DNA of 64,000 nt from Duganella sp. OV510 (GCF_900100205.1 NZ_FNEQ01000006.1:310001-374000), one strand, 5' to 3'; positions 18,364-27,842 are shown, counted from the stretch's first letter. Numbers and translations are program-made. The notes: generated by a model not told the origin, from the sequence alone.

Positions 18364-19515
18364 GTGCCGGCACAAGCGCTCAGCTTCGCCTTATTCCTCT
18401 TCTGCTACTACGCCCACGCGGGCACCTGGTCGACCTACGCCACGCTGTTCTTTGCCGACAAGGGCATGACGGTGGCGCAGATCGGCGTGCTGATGTCGAT
18501 GATCCAGGTGTTGCGCATCGTCGGCCCGAATGTCTGGGGCTACGTCGCCGATCATTACGACCGCCGCGTGCTGGTGCTGCGGCTGGCCGGCTTTGCCGCG
18601 CTGGTGGGCTTTTCCGGCTTCTTCTTCGGCAGCACCTTTGGTCACTTCATGCTGGCCATGGTAATCCTCAACCTGTTCACCAGCGGCCAGGCGCCGATCT
18701 GCGAAGCGCTGATGCTGTCCGAGATGAAGGGCGACCTGACGTATTACGGCCGCATCCGCATGTGGGGCTCGCTCGGCTTCATCGTTTCGGTGACGCTGGC
18801 CTCGTTGGCGCTGGAGCACTACGGCATCATCACGCTGCCGTGGGTCGCGGCCGCGCTGCTGGTGACGACCATCCTGGCGGCGTTCCGCCTGCGCGATGTG
18901 CCACGCCGCACGCACAAGACGCCGCCACCGCCGTTGCTGTCGCTGCTGCGCCGGCGCGAGGTGATCGCCTTCTTCGTCTCCACCGCGTTGATGGTGTCGG
19001 CGCACACCTCGCTGTACACCTTTTATTCGCTGTACCTGGCGCGCAACGGCTATAGCAAGACCGTGATCGGCGCCATGTGGTCATTGGGCGTGCTGGCGGA
19101 GGTGCTGCTGTTCTACAACCAGGCGCCGCTGTTCAAGCGCTGGGGGGCGATGCGCATGATGTACCTGGCACTGGGCGTCGCCGTGCTGCGCTTCCTGATG
19201 ATCGGTTTCGGCTCGCACATATTGTGGCTGCTGATCGTGGCGCAGCTGATGCACGCCGCCACCTTCGCGCTGCATCATTCGTCGTCGGTGATGTCCTTGC
19301 AGCGCTGGTTCTCCGGGCCATTGCAGGCGCGCGGGCAGGCGCTGTACATGAGTATTTCGTATGGCATCGGCGGCACGCTGGGCGGGCTGTTCCTGGCGCA
19401 GTGGTGGGAGAGGGCGGGCGCCGAGTCGGTCTACTATGTGGCGGCGCTGCTGGCCGTGCTGTCGTCTATTGCCGCGATACTGTCGTTCCGCTGGCAGCAT
19501 AGCGACGGATATTAG
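18364..19515 (+). CDS. MFS transporter (HcaT / nucleoside-symporter-like)
   Basis: A 383-residue 12-helix major facilitator of the type related to the 3-phenylpropionate transporter HcaT. It starts at GTG 18364, only 3 bp after the aroC stop. The loop 2-3 motif appears as GYVADHYDRR; helices alternate along the whole length, with the central loop near RRTHKTPPPPLLSLLRRRE. The substrate is unknown; linkage to aroC may be transcriptional convenience rather than function. It ends 3 bp from the convergent HDOD gene. Confidence 0.87.
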   Translation: MPAQALSFALFLFCYYAHAGTWSTYATLFFADKGMTVAQIGVLMSMIQVLRIVGPNVWGYVADHYDRRVLVLRLAGFAALVGFSGFFFGSTFGHFMLAMVILNLFTSGQAPICEALMLSEMKGDLTYYGRIRMWGSLGFIVSVTLASLALEHYGIITLPWVAAALLVTTILAAFRLRDVPRRTHKTPPPPLLSLLRRREVIAFFVSTALMVSAHTSLYTFYSLYLARNGYSKTVIGAMWSLGVLAEVLLFYNQAPLFKRWGAMRMMYLALGVAVLRFLMIGFGSHILWLLIVAQLMHAATFALHHSSSVMSLQRWFSGPLQARGQALYMSISYGIGGTLGGLFLAQWWERAGAESVYYVAALLAVLSSIAAILSFRWQHSDGY

Positions 19516-19518
19516 CGC

Positions 19519-21015
19519 TTAGCGGGCGATGGCTTCCGGCGTCACGCCGTGCCGGCGCTCGACCGCGCGCACCACCATCGCGCGCATATCGTTCAGCAGC
19601 GAGAACTCGGTCTGGCTGAGCGAGATCGGCGGGAAGGATTCGTCCCAGTCGCCGTACAGGAAGCCGGCCGGCTGGCCGTTGGCCGACAGCGGCAGGATGA
19701 CGAAGCTGCGCGCCTCGGCCAGCGAACTGCGCCACCACAGCGGCAGCTTGGCGGAAAACTTGGCGTCGCGCGCATTTTCGATGAAGATCACGCGGTCGCT
19801 GTTGAGCGCGGCGTGGAAGACATTGGGTTCATAGCTGTCGTCAAACACCATGGCCGGCATCAGCTCGCGCGTGCCTTCGCCAAAACTGATCTTGGCGGCG
19901 TACTGGTTGTCCTTGCGGTTGCGCACAAAGGCCACGGCGCGCGAGAAGTCCAGTCCCTTGTAGACGGTTTCCAGTGCGATCTGCACCATCTGGCCGGGAC
20001 TGGCGGTGTCCAGCATGTCACGCATGTCGGCCAGGCCGCTGAGCAGGATCTTGTTGCCGGCGGCACGCTGGCGCGTCTTCGCCAGTGCCTTGGCACGCCG
20101 TTCGGCGGGCCGCGACAGCGGTGCGATGCTGAGGTCGTTGGCGGCGATCACCTTGGCCTGCTCGATCGCGTGCACCAGGGTCGGGGCATCCACGCCCAGC
20201 ATGGCGGCATAGCTGTCGGTCAGTTGCCGCACTTTCTCGGCGCCGGCAACATCGTCGTGCCACAGGAATTCGGCGCAGCAGGCGGCCATGGTGGACAGGC
20301 CGGCGATCCAGTCGGCGGGGGAGACCTCGGCGCCCGCTTCGGGCGGCGGCAGCGTGCGCATGCCGTTCAGCAGTGCTTTCGGCAGGCCCCAGTGCAGCGC
20401 GGCGGCATGGCCGACCTCTTCCAGGCTCAGGCCCAGCAGTTCCGAGGCAGCTTCCTCCACCGTGCGCTGGCTCTGGTCCGCCACGCGCTGCAACTCGTGC
20501 CAGCGGTCCGGCATGTAGAAGGTCAGCATCATGCGGCCCAGCGTGTGCAGCATCGAGCACACCACTGCCTCTTCGCCGTGGCGGCTTTCGGCGGTGTAGG
20601 CGATCTGCTGCGCGACGATGCCGGCCAGCACGGCCTTTTCCATTTCGATGTGGGCGATGGTGGTGTCGCTGGAACCGGCGGCCAGTTCTTCGATCAGCTT
20701 CAGGCCCAGCGCCAGGTGGCCGATGGCTTCGGTGCCCAGCACCAGCACCGCCTTCGACACCGTATTCACATGCTGGCCAAAGGCTGAGTACATGCCGCTG
20801 TTGGCCAGCCGCAGCACCTTCTGTGTCAGCACCGGATCGGACAGCACGGTGCGGGTCATATTGAATTCCTGCTCATCCTCGCCGCGCATGGCGCCGAGGA
20901 TGGCGGTGATGGCCTTGGCGAAGCCGGGCATGTCGCCCTGGCGGCGGGTGCAGTCGCCCAGCTCGGTCAGCGTCTTGTTGCCCAGGGGCGTGCCGGCCTT
21001 GTAGCTGTTGATCAT
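19519..21015 (-). CDS. HDOD-domain signalling protein with C-terminal GAF-like domain
   Basis: A 498-residue protein with an N-terminal HDOD domain (about 20-220), a catalytically silent relative of HD/HD-GYP domains used in signalling, and a C-terminal GAF-like sensor region (about 325-490). The HDOD part contains LSDPVLTQKVLRLANSGMY. It begins within the stop of the upstream PAS-GGDEF-EAL gene (ATGA overlap), so the two are translationally coupled. It likely relays or scaffolds the c-di-GMP signal. No transmembrane segment is visible. Confidence 0.88.
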   Translation of the reverse strand: MINSYKAGTPLGNKTLTELGDCTRRQGDMPGFAKAITAILGAMRGEDEQEFNMTRTVLSDPVLTQKVLRLANSGMYSAFGQHVNTVSKAVLVLGTEAIGHLALGLKLIEELAAGSSDTTIAHIEMEKAVLAGIVAQQIAYTAESRHGEEAVVCSMLHTLGRMMLTFYMPDRWHELQRVADQSQRTVEEAASELLGLSLEEVGHAAALHWGLPKALLNGMRTLPPPEAGAEVSPADWIAGLSTMAACCAEFLWHDDVAGAEKVRQLTDSYAAMLGVDAPTLVHAIEQAKVIAANDLSIAPLSRPAERRAKALAKTRQRAAGNKILLSGLADMRDMLDTASPGQMVQIALETVYKGLDFSRAVAFVRNRKDNQYAAKISFGEGTRELMPAMVFDDSYEPNVFHAALNSDRVIFIENARDAKFSAKLPLWWRSSLAEARSFVILPLSANGQPAGFLYGDWDESFPPISLSQTEFSLLNDMRAMVVRAVERRHGVTPEAIAR

Positions 21016-22733
21016 GGATGCACCTGCCGCAACTCGGCCGGCACCACATTGGCGTGGATGCTTTCTTTGAGCGCCGCCAGCGCCACATTGGCCGCCATCG
21101 GCTTGCCGGTCAGATAGCCCTGGATGTACTGGCAGCCGCGCTGTTCCAGGTATTGCAGCTGTTCTTCGGTTTCCACGCCTTCTGCCACCACTGACAGGTC
21201 CAGGTGCTTGGCGAGGTCGAGCACGGCGTTGCAGATGGCGCCATCCTTCTGCGAGCCGGGCAGGTCGCGGATGAAGGTGCGGTCGATCTTCAACACGGAA
21301 ATCGGGAAGCGTTTCAGGTAGGCGAGGGACGAATAGCCAGTGCCGAAATCGTCAATGGCGATGCGCGCCTTGCGTTCGGCCATCTTGGAAAGGATGGACT
21401 CGGCGTGCACCGGGTCTATCATCAGCGTGCCTTCTGTGATCTCTAACACCAATTGCTCACCGTCCAGGCCGGAGAAAGCAATGGCATCATCCAGCACATC
21501 TAAAAATTTGTCGTTGCGAAACTGTCTTGGACTGATATTAACAGAGATATATAAGTTCCGCTTGGCAACTTCTTCAAATTGTTTCAGTTGCACACACGCT
21601 GCTTTCAGCGCCCACGCGCCCAGCAGGTTGATCAGGCCATTGGTTTCGGCGATCGGGATGAAGCGTGCCGGCGGCACCATGCCCAGCGTCGGGTGTTTCC
21701 AGCGCATCAGCGTTTCAAAGCCCTGGATTTCGCGCGTGTGGGCGTCGACGATGGGCTGGTAGTACAGCAGGAATTCGCCTTCGCGCACCGCCTGGAACAT
21801 CGCGGCTTCCAGCGAGATGTCGTGCTGCGGCGGGCCGGCGTCGGCCGGGCTGTAGACCACCGCGCGCGCCTTCCCGGTTTCCTTGGCGCGCGACATGGCC
21901 GCGTCGGCCAGCGCCAGCAGGCGGATCTCGTCCTCGGCGTGTTGCGGATAGACCGCCACGCCCACCGACGCGCCCATGTAGATGGTGTGGCCCTCGATTT
22001 CAAATGGCGCCTGCAAGGTGGCGATCAGGCGCCCGGTGACCAGTTTGATCTGCGCCTCGGTGGCGGTGCCAGGCAGGACGGCGACAAACTCGTCGCCGCC
22101 GACGCGGGCCAGCGTGTCGCTGTCGCGCAGCGTCTTGCGCAGGCGCTGGGCGGCCATGCGCAGCATGGCGTCACCGACTGGATGGCCGAGGCCGTCGTTG
22201 ACTTTCTTGAAGCCGTCGATGCCGATGGTGGCGACGGCAAAGCCCTGGCCGGAGCGGCGCGCGTTGGCGATCACCATGCGCATGCGGTCGGACAGCAGCA
22301 GCCGGTTGGGCAGTTCGGTCAGCGCGTCATGGGTGGCCATGTGGCGCAGGCGTTCCTCGGTGGCGTGCTGCACCGTCATGTCGCGCCCGACCACCAGCAG
22401 TTCCGGCGCGCCATCGGCATTCAGGTAGCAGGAGAAGCGCAGCTCGTGCCAGATCTCCATGTCGGCTGTCTTCAGGCGTGCTTCCAGCAGCCGCGGGGCA
22501 CGGGTTTCCAGCACCGCCGCCAGTACCGGCGCCAGCTGCACCTGGTCGAGATCTGCCAGCAGCCTGGCCAGCGCGGTGCCCACCAGCGGCGCGGCGCTGC
22601 CGATGCGGGCGACGGCGCGCTGGCTGGCAAACAGCAGTTGGCCTTGCTGGTTCAAACGGAAAACAATATCGCCAGCCTCTTCCATGAGGTTATCCAATGC
22701 ATGACGCGGCTGGGGCAGTACGCTGGTTGGCAT
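21012..22733 (-). CDS. PAS-GGDEF-EAL c-di-GMP protein
   Basis: A 573-residue cytoplasmic protein. A PAS-like sensor (about 14-125) precedes a GGDEF domain with an intact GGDEF motif (212-216) and an EAL domain in which the signature reads ETL (340-342). The catalytic Glu is retained, as are LEITEGTL and IDDFGTGYSS, so both synthesis and hydrolysis of c-di-GMP are chemically possible. It is the first gene of a pair with the HDOD protein. The preceding 164 bp to the hydratase-like gene show no other gene. Confidence 0.92.
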   Translation of the reverse strand: MPTSVLPQPRHALDNLMEEAGDIVFRLNQQGQLLFASQRAVARIGSAAPLVGTALARLLADLDQVQLAPVLAAVLETRAPRLLEARLKTADMEIWHELRFSCYLNADGAPELLVVGRDMTVQHATEERLRHMATHDALTELPNRLLLSDRMRMVIANARRSGQGFAVATIGIDGFKKVNDGLGHPVGDAMLRMAAQRLRKTLRDSDTLARVGGDEFVAVLPGTATEAQIKLVTGRLIATLQAPFEIEGHTIYMGASVGVAVYPQHAEDEIRLLALADAAMSRAKETGKARAVVYSPADAGPPQHDISLEAAMFQAVREGEFLLYYQPIVDAHTREIQGFETLMRWKHPTLGMVPPARFIPIAETNGLINLLGAWALKAACVQLKQFEEVAKRNLYISVNISPRQFRNDKFLDVLDDAIAFSGLDGEQLVLEITEGTLMIDPVHAESILSKMAERKARIAIDDFGTGYSSLAYLKRFPISVLKIDRTFIRDLPGSQKDGAICNAVLDLAKHLDLSVVAEGVETEEQLQYLEQRGCQYIQGYLTGKPMAANVALAALKESIHANVVPAELRQVHP

Positions 22734-22897
22734 CGCGAAGATCTATTCTTTCAATTTATGCATGTAACAATCTGTTGGCTTGAATCTTGCAAAACCAGAA
22801 CGAAATGTATCACCGATGCCAGGCAAAATGCATGAAAAAAGACAACATTCCTGCGACTTTTCCAGAAATCTGTTGAGATTGGTCGAAAAACCGCTTT

Positions 22898-23734
22898 CTA
22901 GAGGGAGAACATGCTTTTTAGCGGGGCTGGATTGATGGCGGTTTGGCAAAAATATCGGCTCTCGATCAGCAGTGCGTTGTGGAAGTCCACTTGCGCGCCT
23001 TCGACCATGGCGCACAGGATGGCTTCGGCTGCTGGCGAGGCGCCATCGGCGCGTTCGCGCAGACGCGCCGGTGCGGTGTGCAACAGCGCCCGTAGTGCCG
23101 GCGTGGCCAGTCCGGTATCTCGCGGGCGAGGGTGGCGCTGTCGGCTGTCCTGGGCAGCGGCGGAGAGTCGCGCCAGTTCGGCGTCGTTGGCGGCGATGGC
23201 GTGCAGCAGACCGGCGCGCCGGGCCTGTTCCGCCTCCAGCACCGCGCCTTCGAGCAGCAGCGGCATGGCCGCTTGCAGTCCCGCCAGGCGGACCGTGCGG
23301 ACGATCTCGCCGGCCACCGGCGCCAGTCCCAACCTTACTTGCGGCAGGCTGAACCGCGTATCGCGCAGGCTGAGGCGTTGATGGCAGGCCAGCGCCAGCC
23401 CGAACGCATGGCCGCTGACCTCGCCGCTGAGGGCGGCGATCACCGGCCGGCCGAGGTTCTCCAGCCTTTGCAGCAGCCCGTTGTACGCATGCAGCATGTG
23501 CATGCAGTCGGCTGCCTGGGCTGGCGTCAGCGCCATCAGGTGTTCGAGTTCGTGACTGGCGGCCTGCGGTCCGGGGTCGAAGCCGATGATGACGGCGGAC
23601 AAGCTGTCGCGCCGGGACTCCAGCTTTTCCAGTAGCGTCGCCAGCTCGCGCTGGAACAGGCGGCTGAGCGGATTGATGGCGCGCGCCGTCAGTAGAACGG
23701 TCACTGCACCGCCGTTCTGATGGGTGGTAATCAT
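22898..23734 (-). CDS. enoyl-CoA-hydratase-like protein, FadJ N-terminal half, catalytic Glu lost
   Basis: A 278-residue crotonase-fold protein resembling the hydratase half of FadB/FadJ; it stops where the dehydrogenase domain of those fusion enzymes would begin. The fold core reads RPVIAALSGEVSG and FGLALACHQRL. The two catalytic glutamates of the family are replaced: the GGGLE-type position is G112 and the LPEV-type Glu is Q132. The oxyanion/GGxxR region is also altered (VAGEIVRTV). The start at 23734 overlaps the thiolase stop by ATGA. It is likely catalytically dead or changed. A longer in-frame start at 23956 lies inside the thiolase gene and was rejected. Confidence 0.8.
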   Translation of the reverse strand: MITTHQNGGAVTVLLTARAINPLSRLFQRELATLLEKLESRRDSLSAVIIGFDPGPQAASHELEHLMALTPAQAADCMHMLHAYNGLLQRLENLGRPVIAALSGEVSGHAFGLALACHQRLSLRDTRFSLPQVRLGLAPVAGEIVRTVRLAGLQAAMPLLLEGAVLEAEQARRAGLLHAIAANDAELARLSAAAQDSRQRHPRPRDTGLATPALRALLHTAPARLRERADGASPAAEAILCAMVEGAQVDFHNALLIESRYFCQTAINPAPLKSMFSL

Positions 23735-24900
23735 AGGCGCTCGATGATGGTGGCGGCAGCCATGCCAGCGCCGGCCTCCATGGCAACCAGGCCGTAGCGG
23801 GCGCGACGCAGCTCCAGCTCGTCCAGTAGCGTGCCGAGCAGCACGCAGCCGCTGGCGCCGGCCGGATCGCCCAAGGCGATGGCGCCGCCGTTGACGTTGA
23901 CCTTGTCGGCCGGGATGTCCATCTCGCGCAGGAAGCGCAGCACCACGGCCGCGCAAGACTCGTGCACCTCGAACAACTCGATCACATTGACTGACAGGCG
24001 GGCTTGCCTCAGCGCCTTGCGCGCCGCTGCCGCCGGTTCACCGCCGATGACGGCGCCAGCAAGGATGCGGGCGCGCGGCTCCATCCCCAGCCGCGCGCCG
24101 GCATCCTTGCTGCCCACCAGCGCCAGCGCGGCGCCGTCTGCCGGGCGGGCGGTATTGCCGGCAGTATGCAGATGCAGCAGGCGCTGCAGTTGTGGATGGT
24201 GGCGCAGGACCACGCTGTCGAAGACGGTGTCGGCCAGCGGCGTCAGGTGAGCCAGCGTCGCCATGCTGGTCGCAGGCTTGAGACCTTCATCTGCTGCCAG
24301 CACCAGCACACCGTTCTGGTCGTGGACCGGCATGATGGAGGGCAGGCGGCCATCTGCATGGGCGGCAGCGGCGCGTTGCTGCGATGCGAGCGCGTAGCCA
24401 TCCAGCTGCGCGCGGCGATGGCCTTCCAGCGTGGCGATCAGGTCGGCGCTGGTGGCGGCTGGTACGTAGCCGGTGCGCAGGCTGGTCTCCGGGTCCAGCG
24501 ACCAGGCGCCGCCATCCGCGCCGGTCGCCACGCGCGATGTCGATTCGACACCGCCAGCCAGCACCAGCTCGTCCCAGCCGGAGCGCACTTTCTGCGCTGC
24601 CAGGTTGACCGCCTCCAGCCCCGAGGCGCCAAAGCGGTTGAGCTGCATGCCGGCCGTCCTGCCTTCCCAGCCGGCAGCCAGCACCGCGATCCGCGCCAGA
24701 TTGGCGCCCTGGTCGGCCACCGGGGTCAGGCAACCGAGCAGCACGTCGTCGATCAGCGCGGTATCGACCTGGTGGCGTTGTTGCAAGGCGCGCATCAGCC
24801 CGGTCAGCAGCGATACCGGCTTGATGCTGTGCAGGCTGCCTTCCTGGCGGCCCAGTCCGCGCGGCGTGCGTACCGCCGCATAAATATAGGCATCGCCCAT
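23731..24900 (-). CDS. thiolase-family protein with all catalytic residues replaced
   Basis: A 389-residue homologue of FadA-type acetyl-CoA acyltransferases, full length and with an intact frame. The nucleophilic Cys position (NRFCASGL in relatives) reads NRFGASGL, giving G91. The GHP histidine is GDP (D345). The C-terminal CxG cysteine is E375 in VAMEAGAGM. The remaining scaffold, such as AGGVESTSR and NVNGGAIALG, is conserved. It cannot perform thiolysis by the known mechanism. It precedes and overlaps the hydratase-like gene, and is divergent from the acyl-CoA dehydrogenase gene across 74 bp. Confidence 0.85.
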   Translation of the reverse strand: MGDAYIYAAVRTPRGLGRQEGSLHSIKPVSLLTGLMRALQQRHQVDTALIDDVLLGCLTPVADQGANLARIAVLAAGWEGRTAGMQLNRFGASGLEAVNLAAQKVRSGWDELVLAGGVESTSRVATGADGGAWSLDPETSLRTGYVPAATSADLIATLEGHRRAQLDGYALASQQRAAAAHADGRLPSIMPVHDQNGVLVLAADEGLKPATSMATLAHLTPLADTVFDSVVLRHHPQLQRLLHLHTAGNTARPADGAALALVGSKDAGARLGMEPRARILAGAVIGGEPAAAARKALRQARLSVNVIELFEVHESCAAVVLRFLREMDIPADKVNVNGGAIALGDPAGASGCVLLGTLLDELELRRARYGLVAMEAGAGMAAATIIERL

Positions 24901-24974
24901 GTGAGCTCCTTTTTCTTATGCTAGTCTGGACATTGTTCAAGAAAACAGATAACAGCGATTTGAACGGAGACAAT

Positions 24975-26654
24975 ATGCGGCCTTTCGATACGCATGAAGT
25001 GCGCAATACTGTTGCGCCGTTTGAGAACGTCAACCTGTATAGCGCCGATCCGGCCTTGCAGGAAGCACTGGTGCGTGAGGGCGCGGGCGACGCTGCCGCC
25101 TCGCTGCACGCGTTGGGTGCGCAGCTGGGCAGGGCGGAAACGCTGGACCTGGCGCGGCTGGCCAACCTGTACGGCCCGCAACTGCACAATTTCGACCGCC
25201 AGGGCAATCGCATCGACGAGGTGGAGTTCCATCCGGCCTGGCATAGCCTGATGGCGCTGCTGATCGGCCACGGCGCGCATTCATCGCCATGGCAGGGTGG
25301 TTGCGGCGCGCAGGTGGCGCGGGCGGCGCGCTACCTGTTGTTCGGCCAGGTGGAAAACGGCGCGCAGTGCCCGGTGACGATGACGTACGCCGCCGTGCCG
25401 GCGCTGAAGCAGTCACCGCGCATTGCGCTGAAGTGGCTGCCGAAGATACTGTCCACCGAATACGACCCGCGCTCGCTGCCGGTCGAGCAGAAGCACGGTG
25501 CCATCATCGGTATGGGGATGACGGAAAAGCAGGGCGGCTCCGATGTGCGCAGCAATACCACCCGCGCCGAACCGGTGTTGCCGTCCGAGGCGCGCGCGCT
25601 GTTTGGCGAGGACGGCGAGGACGTATTCCGCATCGTCGGCCACAAATGGTTCTTTTCGGCGCCGCAGAGCGATGCGCACCTGATCCTGGCGCAGACCGAC
25701 AGCGAAGGCAGCGCCGGGTTGTCGTGCTTCTTTCTGCCGCGCTACCTGCCAAATGGCGAGCGCAACGCGATCCGCGTGCAGCGGCTCAAGGACAAGGTCG
25801 GCAACCGCTCGAACGCCTCGTCGGAAGTGGAGTTCACCGGCGCCTATGGCTGGCTGATCGGCAAGCAGGGGCGCGGCATTCCGACCATCCTCGAAATGGG
25901 CAGTTACACGCGGCTGGACTGCGTGCTGGGCAGCGCCGGCTCGATGCGTGCGGCGCTGACCCACGCCTTGCACCACGCGCGCCGCCGCGTCGCCTTCGGC
26001 CGTCCGCTGGCCGAGCAGCCGCTGATGCAGAACGTGCTGGCCGACCTGGCGCTGGAATCCGAGGCCGCCACCGTGTTCGCCATGCGGCTGGCGCGCTGCG
26101 TTGACGAGGCGTCCGACCCGGCCCAGGCCATGCTGGCACGCGTGCTGACGCCGGCCGGCAAATACTGGATTTGCAAGCGCGGCCCCGGCTTCGGCGCCGA
26201 GGCGATGGAGGTGATCGGCGGCAGCGGCTATGTCGAGGACAGCCCGCTGGCGCGGCTGTATCGTGAACTGCCGGTCAACTCGATCTGGGAAGGTTCGGGC
26301 AATGTCATGTGTCTTGACCTGCTGCGCGCGCTGGCCAGGTCGCCGGAGGCCCTGGAGGCGCTGGCCGCCGAACTGGCCCTGGCCGGCAATGGCGATATCT
26401 TCTTTGTCGCCTACCGCAGCACCTTGCTGGCCGACCTGGCGCAACAGCAGCAGCCGGATGAGTTCGGCGCCCGCGTGCGCGCCGAGCGGGTGGTGCTGGC
26501 GGTGCAGGCAGCATTGTTGCTGCGGCATGCGCCGGAGTACGTGTCGTCGGCCTTCATCGCCTCGCGCCTGAAACGCGAGCCGGGCGGTGCTTACGGCCGC
26601 CTGCCGTCGGGCGTGGATTGCGCCGCCATCCTGGCCCGGGCGTTGGTGGAATAA
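24975..26654 (+). CDS. AidB-like acyl-CoA dehydrogenase family protein
   Basis: A 559-residue flavoprotein resembling E. coli AidB, a DNA-damage-responsive acyl-CoA dehydrogenase homologue. The family-specific block [17 protein letters not shown] (starting about residue 180) and the C-terminal [11 protein letters not shown] and [12 protein letters not shown] fit closely. The ATG at 24975 follows a good RBS (CGGAGA). AidB proteins bind FAD and DNA; enzymatic activity is weak. It is divergent from the thiolase-like gene, so common regulation is possible. A fatty-acid catabolic role cannot be excluded. The upp gene follows 40 bp downstream. Confidence 0.87.
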   Translation: MRPFDTHEVRNTVAPFENVNLYSADPALQEALVREGAGDAAASLHALGAQLGRAETLDLARLANLYGPQLHNFDRQGNRIDEVEFHPAWHSLMALLIGHGAHSSPWQGGCGAQVARAARYLLFGQVENGAQCPVTMTYAAVPALKQSPRIALKWLPKILSTEYDPRSLPVEQKHGAIIGMGMTEKQGGSDVRSNTTRAEPVLPSEARALFGEDGEDVFRIVGHKWFFSAPQSDAHLILAQTDSEGSAGLSCFFLPRYLPNGERNAIRVQRLKDKVGNRSNASSEVEFTGAYGWLIGKQGRGIPTILEMGSYTRLDCVLGSAGSMRAALTHALHHARRRVAFGRPLAEQPLMQNVLADLALESEAATVFAMRLARCVDEASDPAQAMLARVLTPAGKYWICKRGPGFGAEAMEVIGGSGYVEDSPLARLYRELPVNSIWEGSGNVMCLDLLRALARSPEALEALAAELALAGNGDIFFVAYRSTLLADLAQQQQPDEFGARVRAERVVLAVQAALLLRHAPEYVSSAFIASRLKREPGGAYGRLPSGVDCAAILARALVE

Positions 26655-26694
26655 GTATAATGGCGCGTATAACCAATTGAACCCGAGCTACCGA

Positions 26695-27345
26695 ATGAAA
26701 CAAGACCCGCGCTTTCCTAACCTGTTCATCACCGATCACCCGCTGATCCAGCACAAGCTGAGCCACATGCGCGCCAAGGATACGTCTACCCGTACCTTCC
26801 GCGACCTGCTCAAGGAAATCACGCTGCTGATGGGTTACGAGATTACCCGCGACCTGCCGCTGACCACCCGCAATATCGAAACCCCTCTGATGACCATCGA
26901 CGCGCCGGTGATTGCCGGCCGCAAGCTGGCCATCGTGCCGATCCTGCGCGCCGGCATCGGCATGAGCGACGGCCTGCTGGACCTGGTGCCGTCGGCGCGT
27001 GTCGGCCATATCGGTGTGTTCCGCGACCCGGCAACCCACCAGCCGGTCGAGTACCTGGTGCGTCTGCCGGATACCGTCGAACGCACCTTCATCCTGTGCG
27101 ACCCGATGGTAGCAACCGGCAACTCGGCCGTGCACGCGGTGGACGTGCTGAAAAAGCGCGGCGTCACTGACGACCAGATCATCTTCCTGTCGCTGGTGGC
27201 GGCGCCGGAAGGCATCGAAGTATTCCAGAAAGCCCATCCTGGCGTGAAGATCTACTGCGCCTCGCTGGATTCGCACCTCAACGACCACGCTTACATCGTG
27301 CCTGGCCTGGGCGATGCCGGCGACCGCATCTTCGGAACCAAATAA
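26695..27345 (+). CDS. upp: uracil phosphoribosyltransferase
   Basis: A 216-residue pyrimidine-salvage enzyme making UMP from uracil and PRPP in the cytoplasm. The PRPP-binding loop is [13 protein letters not shown] and the uracil-binding C-terminus includes [12 protein letters not shown]. It starts at ATG 26695 ([10 protein letters not shown]); longer in-frame starts fall in the preceding gene. A TATAAT at 26656-26661 may serve as its own -10, though no good -35 precedes it. An HPt gene follows after 2 bp. Confidence 0.95.
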   Translation: MKQDPRFPNLFITDHPLIQHKLSHMRAKDTSTRTFRDLLKEITLLMGYEITRDLPLTTRNIETPLMTIDAPVIAGRKLAIVPILRAGIGMSDGLLDLVPSARVGHIGVFRDPATHQPVEYLVRLPDTVERTFILCDPMVATGNSAVHAVDVLKKRGVTDDQIIFLSLVAAPEGIEVFQKAHPGVKIYCASLDSHLNDHAYIVPGLGDAGDRIFGTK

Positions 27346-27347
27346 TC

Positions 27348-27701
27348 ATGGCCACGCCCGTTGATCCCGATTTCCGCGCCCGCCTGGCGGCCCTGAACGA
27401 CAAGTTCGCCGCCACGGTGCCGGTCACGCTGGTCAAGATCCGCAACGCGCTGGACGCTTGCAAGGCTAGCGGCGGGATGCCGTCGCAGGACGCGCTGCAC
27501 CAGTTGCATGAGGTGTTGCACGGCGTGGCGGGATCTGCAGGAACGTTCGGCTTTGCGGTCTTCGGGCAGGAAGCGCGCCGCGTCGAGCAGATGGTGCGCG
27601 CGGTGCTGGCGACCAATACCGGCTGGCCGCCGGTGGTGCCGGAAGTGGAAAAGCTGCTGGCGTGGGCAGCACGCGACGCCAAGGCTGAGACGTTTGAATG
27701 A
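27348..27701 (+). CDS. HPt (histidine phosphotransfer) domain protein
   Basis: A 117-residue single-domain protein of the HPt type that would shuttle phosphate between a hybrid kinase and a response regulator. The expected phosphorylatable His lies in LHGVAGSAGTFGF, in the middle of a predicted four-helix bundle. It follows upp by 2 bp, so it is probably cotranscribed. No hybrid kinase is encoded in the window, so the partner is unknown; the c-di-GMP receiver protein at 14757-17021 is a speculative candidate. Confidence 0.8.
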   Translation: MATPVDPDFRARLAALNDKFAATVPVTLVKIRNALDACKASGGMPSQDALHQLHEVLHGVAGSAGTFGFAVFGQEARRVEQMVRAVLATNTGWPPVVPEVEKLLAWAARDAKAETFE

Positions 27702-27710
27702 AACGTGCGC

Positions 27711-27751
27711 TTGATCTAGCTCAAACTCTTTAAGATCAAGTTGTCTATAGT
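27711..27751 (+). promoter_or_regulatory. candidate FNR-type box and -10 element
   Basis: TTGATCTAGCTCAA (27711-27724) matches the FNR/ANR consensus TTGAT-N4-ATCAA at 9 of 10 positions. A TATAGT -10 lies at 27746-27751, which puts the box about 41 bp upstream of the predicted start near 27758, the class II activator position. What it would transcribe is unclear: either a long cold-shock leader or a short RNA. Confidence 0.45.
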
Positions 27752-27757
27752 GACATT

Positions 27758-27812
27758 CACTGCCCTGCGCGAGCGCTTCTGGCAAAGAAAACGACGCTTT
27801 GCATTTATTTTT
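27758..27812 (+). ncRNA. possible short transcript ending in a U-rich hairpin (speculative)
   Basis: Downstream of the FNR-type promoter there is no ORF before the cold-shock gene. A weak hairpin, GCAAAG (27782-27787) pairing with CTTTGC (27797-27802), is followed by a T-rich run to about 27812, as at a weak intrinsic terminator. If used, the transcript would be about 55 nt. This is inferred only from the promoter-like and terminator-like arrangement. Confidence 0.2.
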
Positions 27813-27842
27813 ATGAAAACGTGCTTTTCTCTCGTAAATGGG

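Noticed and set aside
17691..19055. 454-codon plus frame spanning aroC and the MFS gene
   Set aside because: Overlaps two well-supported genes in another frame and has no domains.
26656..26661. TATAAT as a confident upp promoter
   Set aside because: No acceptable -35 at the right spacing; kept only as a remark in the upp entry.
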